From Oscillatoria princeps RMCB-10 (GTDB lineage Bacteria; Cyanobacteriota; Cyanobacteriia; Cyanobacteriales; Oscillatoriaceae), in contig JAHHHT010000025.1 in assembly GCA_019359235.1 (NCBI GenBank), forward strand, positions 1 to 64,000: a stretch of DNA of 64,000 bases. The letters run 5' to 3'. The notes under the pieces were generated by a model that had not been told where the DNA came from, did no database searches, and was given only the letters and a program-made list of their open reading frames with translations. Position 1 is the first letter of the stretch. Each line of letters begins with the position of its first letter. This document shows, in pieces, positions 8,179 to 16,733 of this stretch. The position numbers and the translations under genes are program-made.

Positions 8179-10293
8179 CTATATTTTCCGCAACGGTTTT
8201 AGAGCCTCGATTGCCGGTGAGAAATTCGGGTCAATTTGCAGCGCTTTCTCATAAGAAGCGATAGCGTCTTTATTCTGCTTCAACTTCTCTTGTACGAAAC
8301 CTCGGTTAGCCCAGAGCCAGGGATCGCTGGCGCTGATGTCTTTAGCTCTGTCAAAGGCAACCAGCGCCTCACTGTAGCGAGTCAGCGAAGTCAGTGCCAG
8401 TCCTTTCCCCAGCCATGCGGAATAGAAATTTGGTTTGAGTGCGAGTGATCTGTCAAAAGATTTCACCGCTGCTTCGTAGTTTTTTAAACCTTGCGCCAGG
8501 AGCTCGCCCCGGTTGTACCAAGCTTGATAGTCTTTGGGACTGATTTCCAGGGCTTTATCGTAAGACTTCAGCGCCTCATCAAAGCGCTGCAAGAAACTGA
8601 GCGCCGTACCTTTGCCGAGCAAGGCTGTATAGAAATCAGGGTTGATGTTGAGCGCTTTTTCATAAGACTCAAGAGCGTCTTGGGGGCGCTGCAATTTCAT
8701 TAATACCGAACCCCTGTCAACCCAGGCTGTCAGGTTGTTTGGATTGCTTTTGACCGTTTTATCGTAGACGGCTAGCGCTTCTTCGTAGATATTGGCTGCT
8801 TCTTGCCGGCGCTGCAGGTAGTCTAGCGCCAGCGCTTTACTTTGCCATACTGTCGGATCTTGAGGTTTGATTTCACGCGCCTTGTCAAAGGCTGCCAAAG
8901 CGTCTTCCCAGCGCCCCATCCCGATGAGCGCAATCCCTTTCCCATTCCAGGCATCGGCATTATTCGGTTCGCTTTTAATCGCCTGTTCGTGAGCGTCTAG
9001 CGCCTCTCGGGAGCGCCCGAGCTGATACAAAACTTTGCCTTTGTTAATTAAGGTCTTTGGGTCATTGGGCTGCAATTGGAGTGCCTTTTCATAGGCAGCC
9101 AGCGCCCCTTCATAGCGCTCCAGCAGAAACAGGGCATTGCCTTTACCTTTCCAGGCTTCTGCGTTTTCTGAGTTGAGATCGTCTATAATTTTATCAAAGG
9201 AATCGAGCGCTTCTTCTGGCCGGTTTAAGTCGAGGAACTGATTGCCTTGGCGCAAATAATAGAGAGGTCGGACAGCAGGGTGGGTGAGTTCGAGACTGCC
9301 CAAGAGAGCGCCCGCCACCGCCAGCGCGATCGAGATGTGCCGGCGCTTTAGAGAAGGCAGCCGGTTGTGCGGTGCGGGAGCCGGCGCATCTTCCCTGTCA
9401 GTATGGGGCTCAGTTGCGGAAACCGGCAGAAATGTCTCTGTGGGAGAGGGTAAAAAATCGGCGATTTGGCGGATGTCATTGAGAACGTCACCGGCTCGCT
9501 GGTAGCGCTCTCTGCAGCTTTGGCGCACCATTTTGTCGAGAATAGCAGCCAAGGCATCGCTAACCTGCGCTTCCGAGCGCCAGAGAACCTCACCTGTGTT
9601 TAAGTCTGGCTCTAATTCCCACGGACATTTCCCAGTTAAGGCTTGGATAGCTGTCATTCCCAAGGCATATATGTCACTGTTAAACTGCGGAGTTCCTGCT
9701 AGCTGCTCCAGCGGCATGTAGCCTCTCGTGCCAATGGCGACGGTGCGCTCGTAGCCTGACGCACCTGCGGCACTCGCGGCACTGACCACCTGAGTGCTGA
9801 TTTTTTTGACGGCTCCAAAGTCAATCAGCACTAATTTTCCATCTCGCTCGCGCCTCATTAAATTGGAAGGTTTAATATCGCGGTGGATGACGAGCTGCTG
9901 GTGCACGTACTCCAGAACCGGCAAGATATCCTGCAAAAGGGAAATCGCGTAGGACTCACTCAGCTGCACTCCGGGAGTCATTTCTTTAGTGAGATCCTCA
10001 CCTAGAATGAATTCCTGTACTAAATAGAAGTCGTTATTTTCCTCAAAGTGAGCCAGCAGTCGCGGAATCTGGGGGTGGTTGCCCAATTTGTAGAGGGTTT
10101 GCGCTTCAGTGTCGAATAAGCGTCTGGCAACCTGCAGGGTGAGGGGATCGGTGGATTGAGGCTGGAGTTGCTTGACGACGCACTTGGGGCTGTCGGGTAA
10201 GTGGCTGTCTTGAGCCAAATAGGTTTGGCCAAACGCTCCCGCACCGCAGTGGCTGATGATTTTGTAATGTCCTCCTATTACTTTCCCTAGCAT
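8179..10293 (-). CDS. Serine/threonine protein kinase with C-terminal TPR repeats
   Basis: The protein has 704 residues. Seen: a eukaryotic-type kinase domain at 10-270 with a glycine loop (GAGAFGQTY), Lys41 in VVKQL, catalytic HRDIKPSN (Asp139, Asn144) and IDFGAVK (Asp158); the residues needed for catalysis are present. A Pro-rich linker and one hydrophobic segment (about 315-335) follow, then about ten TPR units to the C-terminus. Known: such STPK-TPR proteins are widespread in filamentous cyanobacteria and phosphorylate unknown targets. Inference: a membrane-anchored kinase whose TPRs, on the other side of the membrane or in the cytosol, recruit partners. The ATG at 10293 follows a weak GAGGG. 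Confidence 0.9.
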   Translation of the reverse strand: MLGKVIGGHYKIISHCGAGAFGQTYLAQDSHLPDSPKCVVKQLQPQSTDPLTLQVARRLFDTEAQTLYKLGNHPQIPRLLAHFEENNDFYLVQEFILGEDLTKEMTPGVQLSESYAISLLQDILPVLEYVHQQLVIHRDIKPSNLMRRERDGKLVLIDFGAVKKISTQVVSAASAAGASGYERTVAIGTRGYMPLEQLAGTPQFNSDIYALGMTAIQALTGKCPWELEPDLNTGEVLWRSEAQVSDALAAILDKMVRQSCRERYQRAGDVLNDIRQIADFLPSPTETFLPVSATEPHTDREDAPAPAPHNRLPSLKRRHISIALAVAGALLGSLELTHPAVRPLYYLRQGNQFLDLNRPEEALDSFDKIIDDLNSENAEAWKGKGNALFLLERYEGALAAYEKALQLQPNDPKTLINKGKVLYQLGRSREALDAHEQAIKSEPNNADAWNGKGIALIGMGRWEDALAAFDKAREIKPQDPTVWQSKALALDYLQRRQEAANIYEEALAVYDKTVKSNPNNLTAWVDRGSVLMKLQRPQDALESYEKALNINPDFYTALLGKGTALSFLQRFDEALKSYDKALEISPKDYQAWYNRGELLAQGLKNYEAAVKSFDRSLALKPNFYSAWLGKGLALTSLTRYSEALVAFDRAKDISASDPWLWANRGFVQEKLKQNKDAIASYEKALQIDPNFSPAIEALKPLRKI

Positions 10294-10425
10294 TCGTTTG
10301 GCCCTCAGTATATTCTCTAGCCCTAATATCTTGTTTGCCGGTTCAGCGGTGCGCCGCCGAGACGGCAGAAATGCGAATTAGATAGGATTATATTATACTT
10401 GTGAAAAGATGAGGGGAAAAATCCC

Positions 10426-10992
10426 ATGAGTGCCCAAAAGGCCAAAGACTGGCTGAAAAAGTTGGCGGGCTTGGTGGGGGTGGCCAGTGCTAGCGCTATG
10501 ATCGCTGTCCCCGTGCTGGCTCAGTATTACCCACCGGCTAGCTTTTTCCAGCCCTCTCAGCACGGTCGCGTCCCCATCCGCAGCGGCGATCTGGCCCAGG
10601 AAATTGCCTCTAAGAGCGAATTTAAAACGTTCGCTACTGCCCTGGAGATGGCCGGTTTAACTAAAACATTGTCAGAAGGGCGCTTTACTGTTTTTGCGCC
10701 GGTGAATGAGGCTTTTGATGCGTTGCCGGCGGGCAAGCTGGATGAGCTGTTGCAGGACACAGATAAACTGCGTAAAGTTCTGAACTACCATCTGGTTGCC
10801 GGTGAAATTTCTGCGCCCAACGGGGAAGTGGCAGTTTCTGAAGTCACAACTGTTGAAGGGAGCACTGTCAAAATTGACGCGACTGGGCAGGAACTGAAGC
10901 TGAATGATGCTAGCGCACTTCCGCCGCCGGTGCAGGTGAGCAATGGCGTGATTATTCGGATTGACAGGGTGCTGCTCCCTTTTGGAATGTAA
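10426..10992 (+). CDS. Fasciclin (FAS1) domain exported protein
   Basis: The protein has 188 residues. The ATG at 10426 follows GAGGGG, and a TATACT hexamer at 10394-10399 is a possible -10 box. Seen: a signal peptide (basic KDWLKK, hydrophobic stretch, cleavage after VLAQ near residue 36) and one FAS1 domain (about 50-186) with FKTFATALEMAGL, GRFTVFAPVNEAF and a C-terminal NGVIIRIDRVLLP. Known: FAS1 domains mediate adhesion; single-domain secreted forms are common in cyanobacteria. Inference: periplasmic or extracellular adhesion or matrix protein. The gene stands alone and converges with the CHAT-TPR gene. Confidence 0.88.
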   Translation: MSAQKAKDWLKKLAGLVGVASASAMIAVPVLAQYYPPASFFQPSQHGRVPIRSGDLAQEIASKSEFKTFATALEMAGLTKTLSEGRFTVFAPVNEAFDALPAGKLDELLQDTDKLRKVLNYHLVAGEISAPNGEVAVSEVTTVEGSTVKIDATGQELKLNDASALPPPVQVSNGVIIRIDRVLLPFGM

Positions 10993-11189
10993 AGATTAAA
11001 GAGATATGAAAATTGGGAGCGTTACTGATCGGAACGCCCCTACTTTTTGTGGGTTTTCTGCAGAGGTAATGATTTTATAAACCGCAGAGGCGCAGAGGGC
11101 GCAGAGGGAGGATAAGAAGAGGGCTGTCTGGGGTTGGGTATCATTACTTGTTTACCAGTACCCTTTCTGTGAAGCTAGCTCTCTAAATC

Positions 11190-11217
11190 GGGTGCGTTAC
11201 GCTTCGCTAACGCACCC
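11190..11217. terminator. GGGTGCGTTA...TAACGCACCC hairpin between convergent genes
   Basis: There are 10-bp perfect arms around an 8-nt loop, without a U-tract. It lies in the 250-bp gap where the fasciclin and CHAT-TPR genes converge, so a bidirectional terminator role is plausible. It belongs to the GTAGGGTGCGTT repeat family of this genome. Upstream, at about 11083-11110, is a GCAGAGG-rich run of another intergenic repeat type. Confidence 0.55.
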
Positions 11218-11242
11218 TACTTTCTAGTTTATCAGGAAGTGG

Positions 11243-13993
11243 TTACTGCCAATTCCCTACCAGAACGTAAGGAGCCCAGTAATAGGGGTGCTGATAAATG
11301 CCACTTTTCAAAAGAGTCAGCTGGGCGCGGCGAAGTGCTTGGGCTTTAGTGACTCGGTTCGTGTCTGTGGAGTTGGCTAGCTCTCGATAAAACTCTCCCA
11401 TGAAAATAGCAGTGGTGTTATCTGCAACTTTCCACAAGGTGGCTAGGGTACTGCGAGCTCCCGCTCGCACAGCGACTCCAGCTAATCCCAGTGCGGCGCG
11501 TCTGTCTCCCTGAGCGGTTTCGCAGGCACTCAGCACCAGTAATTCCGGGCTGCGCTTTTGGCTGTCAGCCCGGAGTAATTTGTCCAAATCCTTGACTTTA
11601 ACTTTGCCATCCCACGTGAGAATAAAGGTTTCGTCGGGATTGGAGCTGAACTGGGCGTGAGTTGCCAGGTGAACTACAGGAAGAGAAGATTCCTGGAACT
11701 GGGTTTCAAAGTTTTTGTTGGTAAAGTCCTGATTCAGGATCTTTTTTGTAGAGGTCAGGGCACTCTCGATTTTCTGCAATTCAATCTTGACGTTGGGAAG
11801 GGCGGAAAAGCCCTGGACTGATTCAGTTAGCCCCGCTGTCAGCGCTTTGAATTGCCCCTGCGTCAGGGGAGTTGTTTCTAGGAGTTGCAAGCCTGGAGTT
11901 AGGGCGATGCTGTACTTTTCTGCTAGATACTTTTGCCCGTCGTGCAGAACGGACATTGGAATATTCCGCAACTCTCCATCCAGCACAAATACTAAGGTGC
12001 TGACTTGGGGGCTGTTTTGTAAATCCGCTTCTAGGGGGCGGACGATCCAGCTGTACACCTGCTGGTAAAAACGCAGATTATTGGCGCTAGCGGGACTAAC
12101 AGCCATTTCCCGGACTTGTTTGGCGGCGATCGCAACTTCGCTCTGCTTGACGGGTGTCGAGTAGCGGCGCAGGGTTTTGTCGGGTAGGGAGAGGATGACT
12201 TCTAAGCGTTCCGGCAAAATAATCGTGTAGATTACGCCGGCGGTTGGGTCGAGCTGTTGGTCAATCTGCACTTGTTTGACTTGTACGCAAGCATCCCGAA
12301 AGAAGTTGTTGAGTTCAGCGAGTTGCAATGATTCTATCACCTGGCGAGTTTCAGCAAGTTGCTGCGGTGTGGGGTTTTCTGAGAGGAGCAATTCGACGAA
12401 TTCGCGATACACCGGCTCCACACTGTCGCGAAAGGTAAATTGCACTTCTGGAGCTACCGCAACCAGCTCTCTTCGCAGTGACTCAAGCGTGTCGTAGGCA
12501 GCTTTGTAAGCCTCGCTCGCTTGTTGAGTGTCTCCTTGGGCTTTCAAGATGCGCCCTAACTGCCAGTGCCAGAGATAGGCGATGTTTGCTGCCTTAATAG
12601 ACTCAGCGATAAATAGCGCTTGCTGAGTCAATTTTTCGGCTGCCGGCCAATTTTTGTTTCGCTCGTACAGCGCCCCCAGAGTGCCTAGCGCATAGGAATC
12701 CGCTCGCTTATCTCCCAGGAGGTTTGCCTGTTCACCGGCTCTGTTCAATATTATAGCAAGATCGCTTGCCGGTGGCACTTGGAAATTATCAGGTAGAGTG
12801 ACGTCTTTCCTGTCGCTCAGTTTGATAAAATTGTGGGCGAAATTAATCTGGGCGTATATCCCACTGCGACTGGGGGTTAATTGGGCGAGTTGAGACTGAA
12901 TTTGTGGCCACAGCTGTTGGCCTTCTGCCCAGTTATTTCTGTCTAGCAGCAGGCTCAGTTGGTTCACTTGTGCCTGGGTTCGCACGATGGGCGAAGCGGA
13001 TAGCTGGGAGGACGCTTTATAATAATCTAGCGCTTGTTTGGTTTTTTGGCTAGAGGTGATGCGGTTGTCTTTTTCTCGTTCGGCTAGGGAGCGGAGCGTG
13101 TTGCCCAAACTGAGGGAGGCGGCACTTTCGTCGCGGGGAGATTGCAGTCGCTTGGCTACTTCCCGGCTTGACAGCAAGAGTTTTTCCGACAAGTTTAGCT
13201 CGCCCGTCACGCGCAGGATATCTCCCAAACTGCGCAAGGCATCGAATTTCAGCGGGGAATCGGGTTTGTCTTTCAGGGTTTGGATATCTGTCTCGGAGAT
13301 TTTACAGTCCTGACTGTCAAGTTCTAAGGCTTCTAGTAAGGTCTTGCAAGCCCGGGGGTACAGCCCCAAATTTTCCAGAGCCTGAACTTGGTTAAGCCGG
13401 CTCTGAGCTGTCCTGTCTCTGTCTCCGGTTTTAGCGTAAGTCTGAGCGGCTTGCTGCCAAGTGTCTAGGGCTTTTTCCGATTCACCGGCAGCCAGTTGCA
13501 GCTGTCCTTGGATGTCGAGGGTTTGGGCGAGTATTCGCAATTTTTCGGGGGAGCTTTTCTGTCTTTGCAAAAGGTTCAGGCTTTCAGCAATGGCTTGGTT
13601 TGCCGGCTCCCACTGTCCGAGTTGCTGATAAGTCAGAGAAAGATTGCTCAATGCCATTGCTTGGTTGAGCCGGTCGCCTCGGGCGGCGAAAGCAGAAACA
13701 GCTTGTTGCCAAAGGGCTGCGGCTTGCTGAAACTGTCCGGATTGATACAGTTTATTGGCGCGGTTTGCCAGCTCGCCGGCGTCGGGCGCATTCTGCGCAA
13801 TGGGGGATGGCGCTATGGGGGCAGGCGCGGAAATTTTGGCAACCACCGGCGCGATTCCCACGGAGAGGAAAAAGAGCAGGGCTGCTAGCACCAGCGAGCG
13901 CCGGCTATACATTTTTCTCACAGCTGCAAGCCAGCTGTCTCTTGGTAAAGAAGCCCGCAATTGCCGCCTCCATCTGTTTGATTTATGTACCAT
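11243..13993 (-). CDS. CHAT-domain protease with TPR repeats, membrane-anchored or exported
   Basis: The protein has 916 residues. The ATG at 13993 is supported by AGGAG nine bases upstream. Seen: a basic N-terminus and hydrophobic segment (about 32-50, LVLAALLFFLSVGIAP), then a long helical TPR region (about 75-530) and a C-terminal CHAT domain (about 600-916). The caspase-like dyad is His in HLATHA and Cys in LVLSACETAQGD. Known: CHAT proteins are caspase-clan peptidases, often fused to TPRs. It is the third gene after tpsB and tpsA on the same strand, an arrangement repeatedly seen in cyanobacteria. Inference: it may process or regulate the exported TpsA. Confidence 0.88.
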   Translation of the reverse strand: MVHKSNRWRRQLRASLPRDSWLAAVRKMYSRRSLVLAALLFFLSVGIAPVVAKISAPAPIAPSPIAQNAPDAGELANRANKLYQSGQFQQAAALWQQAVSAFAARGDRLNQAMALSNLSLTYQQLGQWEPANQAIAESLNLLQRQKSSPEKLRILAQTLDIQGQLQLAAGESEKALDTWQQAAQTYAKTGDRDRTAQSRLNQVQALENLGLYPRACKTLLEALELDSQDCKISETDIQTLKDKPDSPLKFDALRSLGDILRVTGELNLSEKLLLSSREVAKRLQSPRDESAASLSLGNTLRSLAEREKDNRITSSQKTKQALDYYKASSQLSASPIVRTQAQVNQLSLLLDRNNWAEGQQLWPQIQSQLAQLTPSRSGIYAQINFAHNFIKLSDRKDVTLPDNFQVPPASDLAIILNRAGEQANLLGDKRADSYALGTLGALYERNKNWPAAEKLTQQALFIAESIKAANIAYLWHWQLGRILKAQGDTQQASEAYKAAYDTLESLRRELVAVAPEVQFTFRDSVEPVYREFVELLLSENPTPQQLAETRQVIESLQLAELNNFFRDACVQVKQVQIDQQLDPTAGVIYTIILPERLEVILSLPDKTLRRYSTPVKQSEVAIAAKQVREMAVSPASANNLRFYQQVYSWIVRPLEADLQNSPQVSTLVFVLDGELRNIPMSVLHDGQKYLAEKYSIALTPGLQLLETTPLTQGQFKALTAGLTESVQGFSALPNVKIELQKIESALTSTKKILNQDFTNKNFETQFQESSLPVVHLATHAQFSSNPDETFILTWDGKVKVKDLDKLLRADSQKRSPELLVLSACETAQGDRRAALGLAGVAVRAGARSTLATLWKVADNTTAIFMGEFYRELANSTDTNRVTKAQALRRAQLTLLKSGIYQHPYYWAPYVLVGNWQ

Positions 13994-14094
13994 ATTTTGT
14001 GTCTCCTGTCAATAAAATCTTACTGGGCATGGGGCATTGGGCATCGGGTATTGTCTGGGAACGAGAAAGTAGGGGGAGGCGGAGCCTCTGAATC

Positions 14095-14123
14095 CTCGTT
14101 CCCAGGCTCCGCCTGGGAACGAG
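14095..14123. repeat. CTCGTTCCCAGGC hairpin between tpsA and the CHAT gene
   Basis: The palindrome has 13-bp arms and a 3-nt loop (CTCGTTCCCAGGC-TCC-GCCTGGGAACGAG). A related copy is at 63238-63262. It lies in the 139-bp gap downstream of the TpsA stop and could attenuate read-through into the CHAT gene. Confidence 0.6.
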
Positions 14124-14132
14124 AAATTGGCC

Positions 14133-16733
14133 CTACCGGCAGCCAGCCGGCTTTGGCTGGGGGCGCTCTGGGAGGGAGCCGGCGGAGTCGTAGGCGGTGA
14201 GAATTACCTCGCCTTTGCTATTGAATGCCCATCCGCGAGCCGGCACAATGGGATTGGGGGATTGGGCGTGGGGAATTGGGGGATGCTCTGGAGCTTGAGA
14301 GCCGGTGTTCTGGAAGGGAGCCGGCTCGACTAAACCGACTCGAACGGCGTCACTGCTGAGGGCGTCGTTGGGGCTGGGGGGCAAGCCGCCGGAGCCGGTG
14401 ATGGTAAATTCGCTCCCCTGACCTCTCGTGCAGGGGTTTTGGGCGATCTGCTCTGCTGGATCGACGACTTCCACTTGGGGAACATCAGGACTGGAGAATT
14501 GAATATTACCTTGAATTGTGAGTTGCCCGCTGGCGTTTATGATACTGTCTGGAGACTGAAATAAGACTAAGTTTTCTCCGGGTGGGGGTGCGATTAAGAT
14601 ATTGCTTCCCCCCTGAGGATTTTGGGCGTCAGTCAAGACTCCGCTCTGCCGCAAAAGGACGATTGTTTCTGTGGCGATATCAATATTGCCTTTTGCCGCT
14701 CCTCGGATAGCCGTTGCGGATATAACTCCATTCCGCAACTGTATGTCTCTCGTTTGCAGTGTGATGTCGCCGGGTATTCCTTGCTGTCCTCTGGACGCTA
14801 CGGAAACTCGCGCCCCATCTCCCACGCTCAACCGGCGGGCGTTTATGCGCACATCGCCGCCATTGCCGGTGGCTGTTTCTTCGACTCGCGCCAGCAAGCC
14901 GCTGGGCTGAGTGCTGTCAGCAGAGCGCCCAATTAACTCGACTTCATCCGCGTTAACGGTTAGCTCTCCCGCACTGCCGGTTGCAAAGATTGAATTAATG
15001 ACTTGACCCCCATCACGGGCAATTAACCGGCCAGTTTCAATGCGGACATCGCCGGCGTTTCCCGCTCCCCCTGTCGAGGCAGAAATTTGAGTGAGAGCCG
15101 GCCCAATTATTTCCACCTCTTCAGAAGCCCGAATGGTGACATTTCCCGCTTGTCCCTGCGATGCGGGATTGAGCGGCGCTAGAGTCCGAGAAGCCGCCGC
15201 CACTCGCGCCCCATTTTGAACGCTCAACCGGCGGGTGTTTATCTGCAAATTTCCTCCATTGCCGGTGGCTGTTTCTTCGACTCGCGCCAGCAAGCCGCTG
15301 GGCTGATTGCTGTCAGCTGAGCGCCCAATTAACTCCACTCGATCAGCGTTAACGGTTAGCTCTCCCGCACCGCCGGCTCCAAATGTCGAATTGACGACTT
15401 GACCCCCATCCCGCGCAATTAACCGCCCTGTTTCAATGCTGACATCGCCGGCGCTACCCCCTCCCTCGGTCGAGGCAGAAATTTGCGTGAAAACCGGCCC
15501 AATTATTTCCACCGCTTCAGAAGCCCGAATAGTCACATTTCCTGCCGCACCTTGCCCTCTGGAAGCCGCCGCCACTCGCGCCCCATTTTGAACACTCAAC
15601 CGGCGGGCGTTTATGCGCACATCGCCGCCATTGCCGGTGGCTGTTTCTTCGACTCGCGCCAGCAAGCCGCTGGGCTGAGTGCTGTCAGCAGAGCGCCCAA
15701 TTAACTCGACTTCATCCGCTGTAACCGTCACATTTCCTCCTGCTTGTGACCCCCGGGTGTTCGCCCGAATTTGCGAGCCATCTCGCAGCGACAGCCTTCT
15801 CCCCCGCACCTGAATATCGCCCCCGCCCTCACCGCTGGCATCTGCGGCTGCTTGTTGCGAGAGCTGGATGTCTTGGAAGTTCCGCACGCCTTCATAACCC
15901 AGGGTAAAACCCTGAGGTGCTGGGCTGATGCTGACCAAACTTTCTCCCGCAACGCTTCCTAGCTCAATGCGCCCCCGATTTGCGGTTAAAATCCCCCCCT
16001 GCAGTTCCAGGTTTCCGCCCAGTAGCGCCAAGGTTTTTCCTGTATCTACCTGCAAACCAACTGGATTGCCGGTGCTGTCAGCAGCCACCGACTGATTGAG
16101 AATGTTACCCGGATTTTCCCTAAATCTCAACCCAATCGGAATATTCACGGCTAGCACCGGCGGCGCTTCCGGGTTAGCCGCACTAAACTCCAAGCCATTA
16201 TTAAACACCAGGCTACTTGCTGCTGACGCCAGAAATGAGCCCCGCACATCCAAACGGGCCTTGGGCCCAAACACAATCCCCTTCGGATTAATTAGAAACA
16301 GGTTGGCATTCCCCAAAACTCCCAGAGTTCCCAGGATATTAGATGGGTTTCCCCCCGTGACGCGCGTTAGAATATTCTCAATCCCGCTGGGATTTGTGAA
16401 ATAGACTCCTCGCCCTTCCCCGATGTTGAATTCCCGAAAGCTGTGAAAAAGGTTCGCCCCTCTTGTCGCGCCACCATCAATCCGGTCACTCGGAATGCCA
16501 TTAATATTGACGTTGGGGGTGACGGCGGAATTTTCTGCCCCTAGCGTGCTGTCGGGAACGAGCTGCGCTTTTGCCGGTGCGCTCCCCAATATAGAGCAAA
16601 AAATCGTCAGGGCTAGAAGTAGGGTGCGTTCCCCGCAGCGCAACTCCCCAGAAGTAGTGCGCCCGCCAGAGGGAACGCACCCTACTAAAATGGATTGTAA
16701 TTGATAGAAAAATAGAAACCCTTTTCTTGCCAT
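14133..16733 (-). CDS. TpsA-type exoprotein with filamentous-haemagglutinin N-terminal (TPS) domain
   Basis: Up to 866 residues from the ATG at 16733; the exact start is uncertain. Seen: a signal-like segment (RTLLLALTIFCSILGSAPAKA), then the TPS secretion domain with VNINGIPSDRIDGGA, FHSFREFNIGEGRGVYF and NLFLINPKGIVFGP. A beta-helical repeat region follows, in which an approximately 100-residue block (VELIGRSADSTQPSGLLARVEE, GNGGDVRINARRLSVQNGARV) occurs three times. Known: TPS domains are recognised by a partner outer-membrane TpsB, encoded immediately upstream. The frame from 16733 overlaps the tpsB 3' end by 49 bp and crosses a palindromic repeat (16619-16685), so residues of roughly 15-40 are repeat-derived; a TTG inside the repeat is the only other evident start. 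Confidence 0.85.
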   Translation of the reverse strand: MARKGFLFFYQLQSILVGCVPSGGRTTSGELRCGERTLLLALTIFCSILGSAPAKAQLVPDSTLGAENSAVTPNVNINGIPSDRIDGGATRGANLFHSFREFNIGEGRGVYFTNPSGIENILTRVTGGNPSNILGTLGVLGNANLFLINPKGIVFGPKARLDVRGSFLASAASSLVFNNGLEFSAANPEAPPVLAVNIPIGLRFRENPGNILNQSVAADSTGNPVGLQVDTGKTLALLGGNLELQGGILTANRGRIELGSVAGESLVSISPAPQGFTLGYEGVRNFQDIQLSQQAAADASGEGGGDIQVRGRRLSLRDGSQIRANTRGSQAGGNVTVTADEVELIGRSADSTQPSGLLARVEETATGNGGDVRINARRLSVQNGARVAAASRGQGAAGNVTIRASEAVEIIGPVFTQISASTEGGGSAGDVSIETGRLIARDGGQVVNSTFGAGGAGELTVNADRVELIGRSADSNQPSGLLARVEETATGNGGNLQINTRRLSVQNGARVAAASRTLAPLNPASQGQAGNVTIRASEEVEIIGPALTQISASTGGAGNAGDVRIETGRLIARDGGQVINSIFATGSAGELTVNADEVELIGRSADSTQPSGLLARVEETATGNGGDVRINARRLSVGDGARVSVASRGQQGIPGDITLQTRDIQLRNGVISATAIRGAAKGNIDIATETIVLLRQSGVLTDAQNPQGGSNILIAPPPGENLVLFQSPDSIINASGQLTIQGNIQFSSPDVPQVEVVDPAEQIAQNPCTRGQGSEFTITGSGGLPPSPNDALSSDAVRVGLVEPAPFQNTGSQAPEHPPIPHAQSPNPIVPARGWAFNSKGEVILTAYDSAGSLPERPQPKPAGCR
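16619..16685. repeat. GTAGGGTGCGTTCCC inverted-repeat element at the tpsB/tpsA junction
   Basis: The arms GTAGGGTGCGTTCCC (16619-16633) and GGGAACGCACCCTAC (16671-16685) are perfect reverse complements enclosing 37 bp. The element lies directly after the tpsB stop codon and within the open frame leading into tpsA. Confidence 0.8.
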
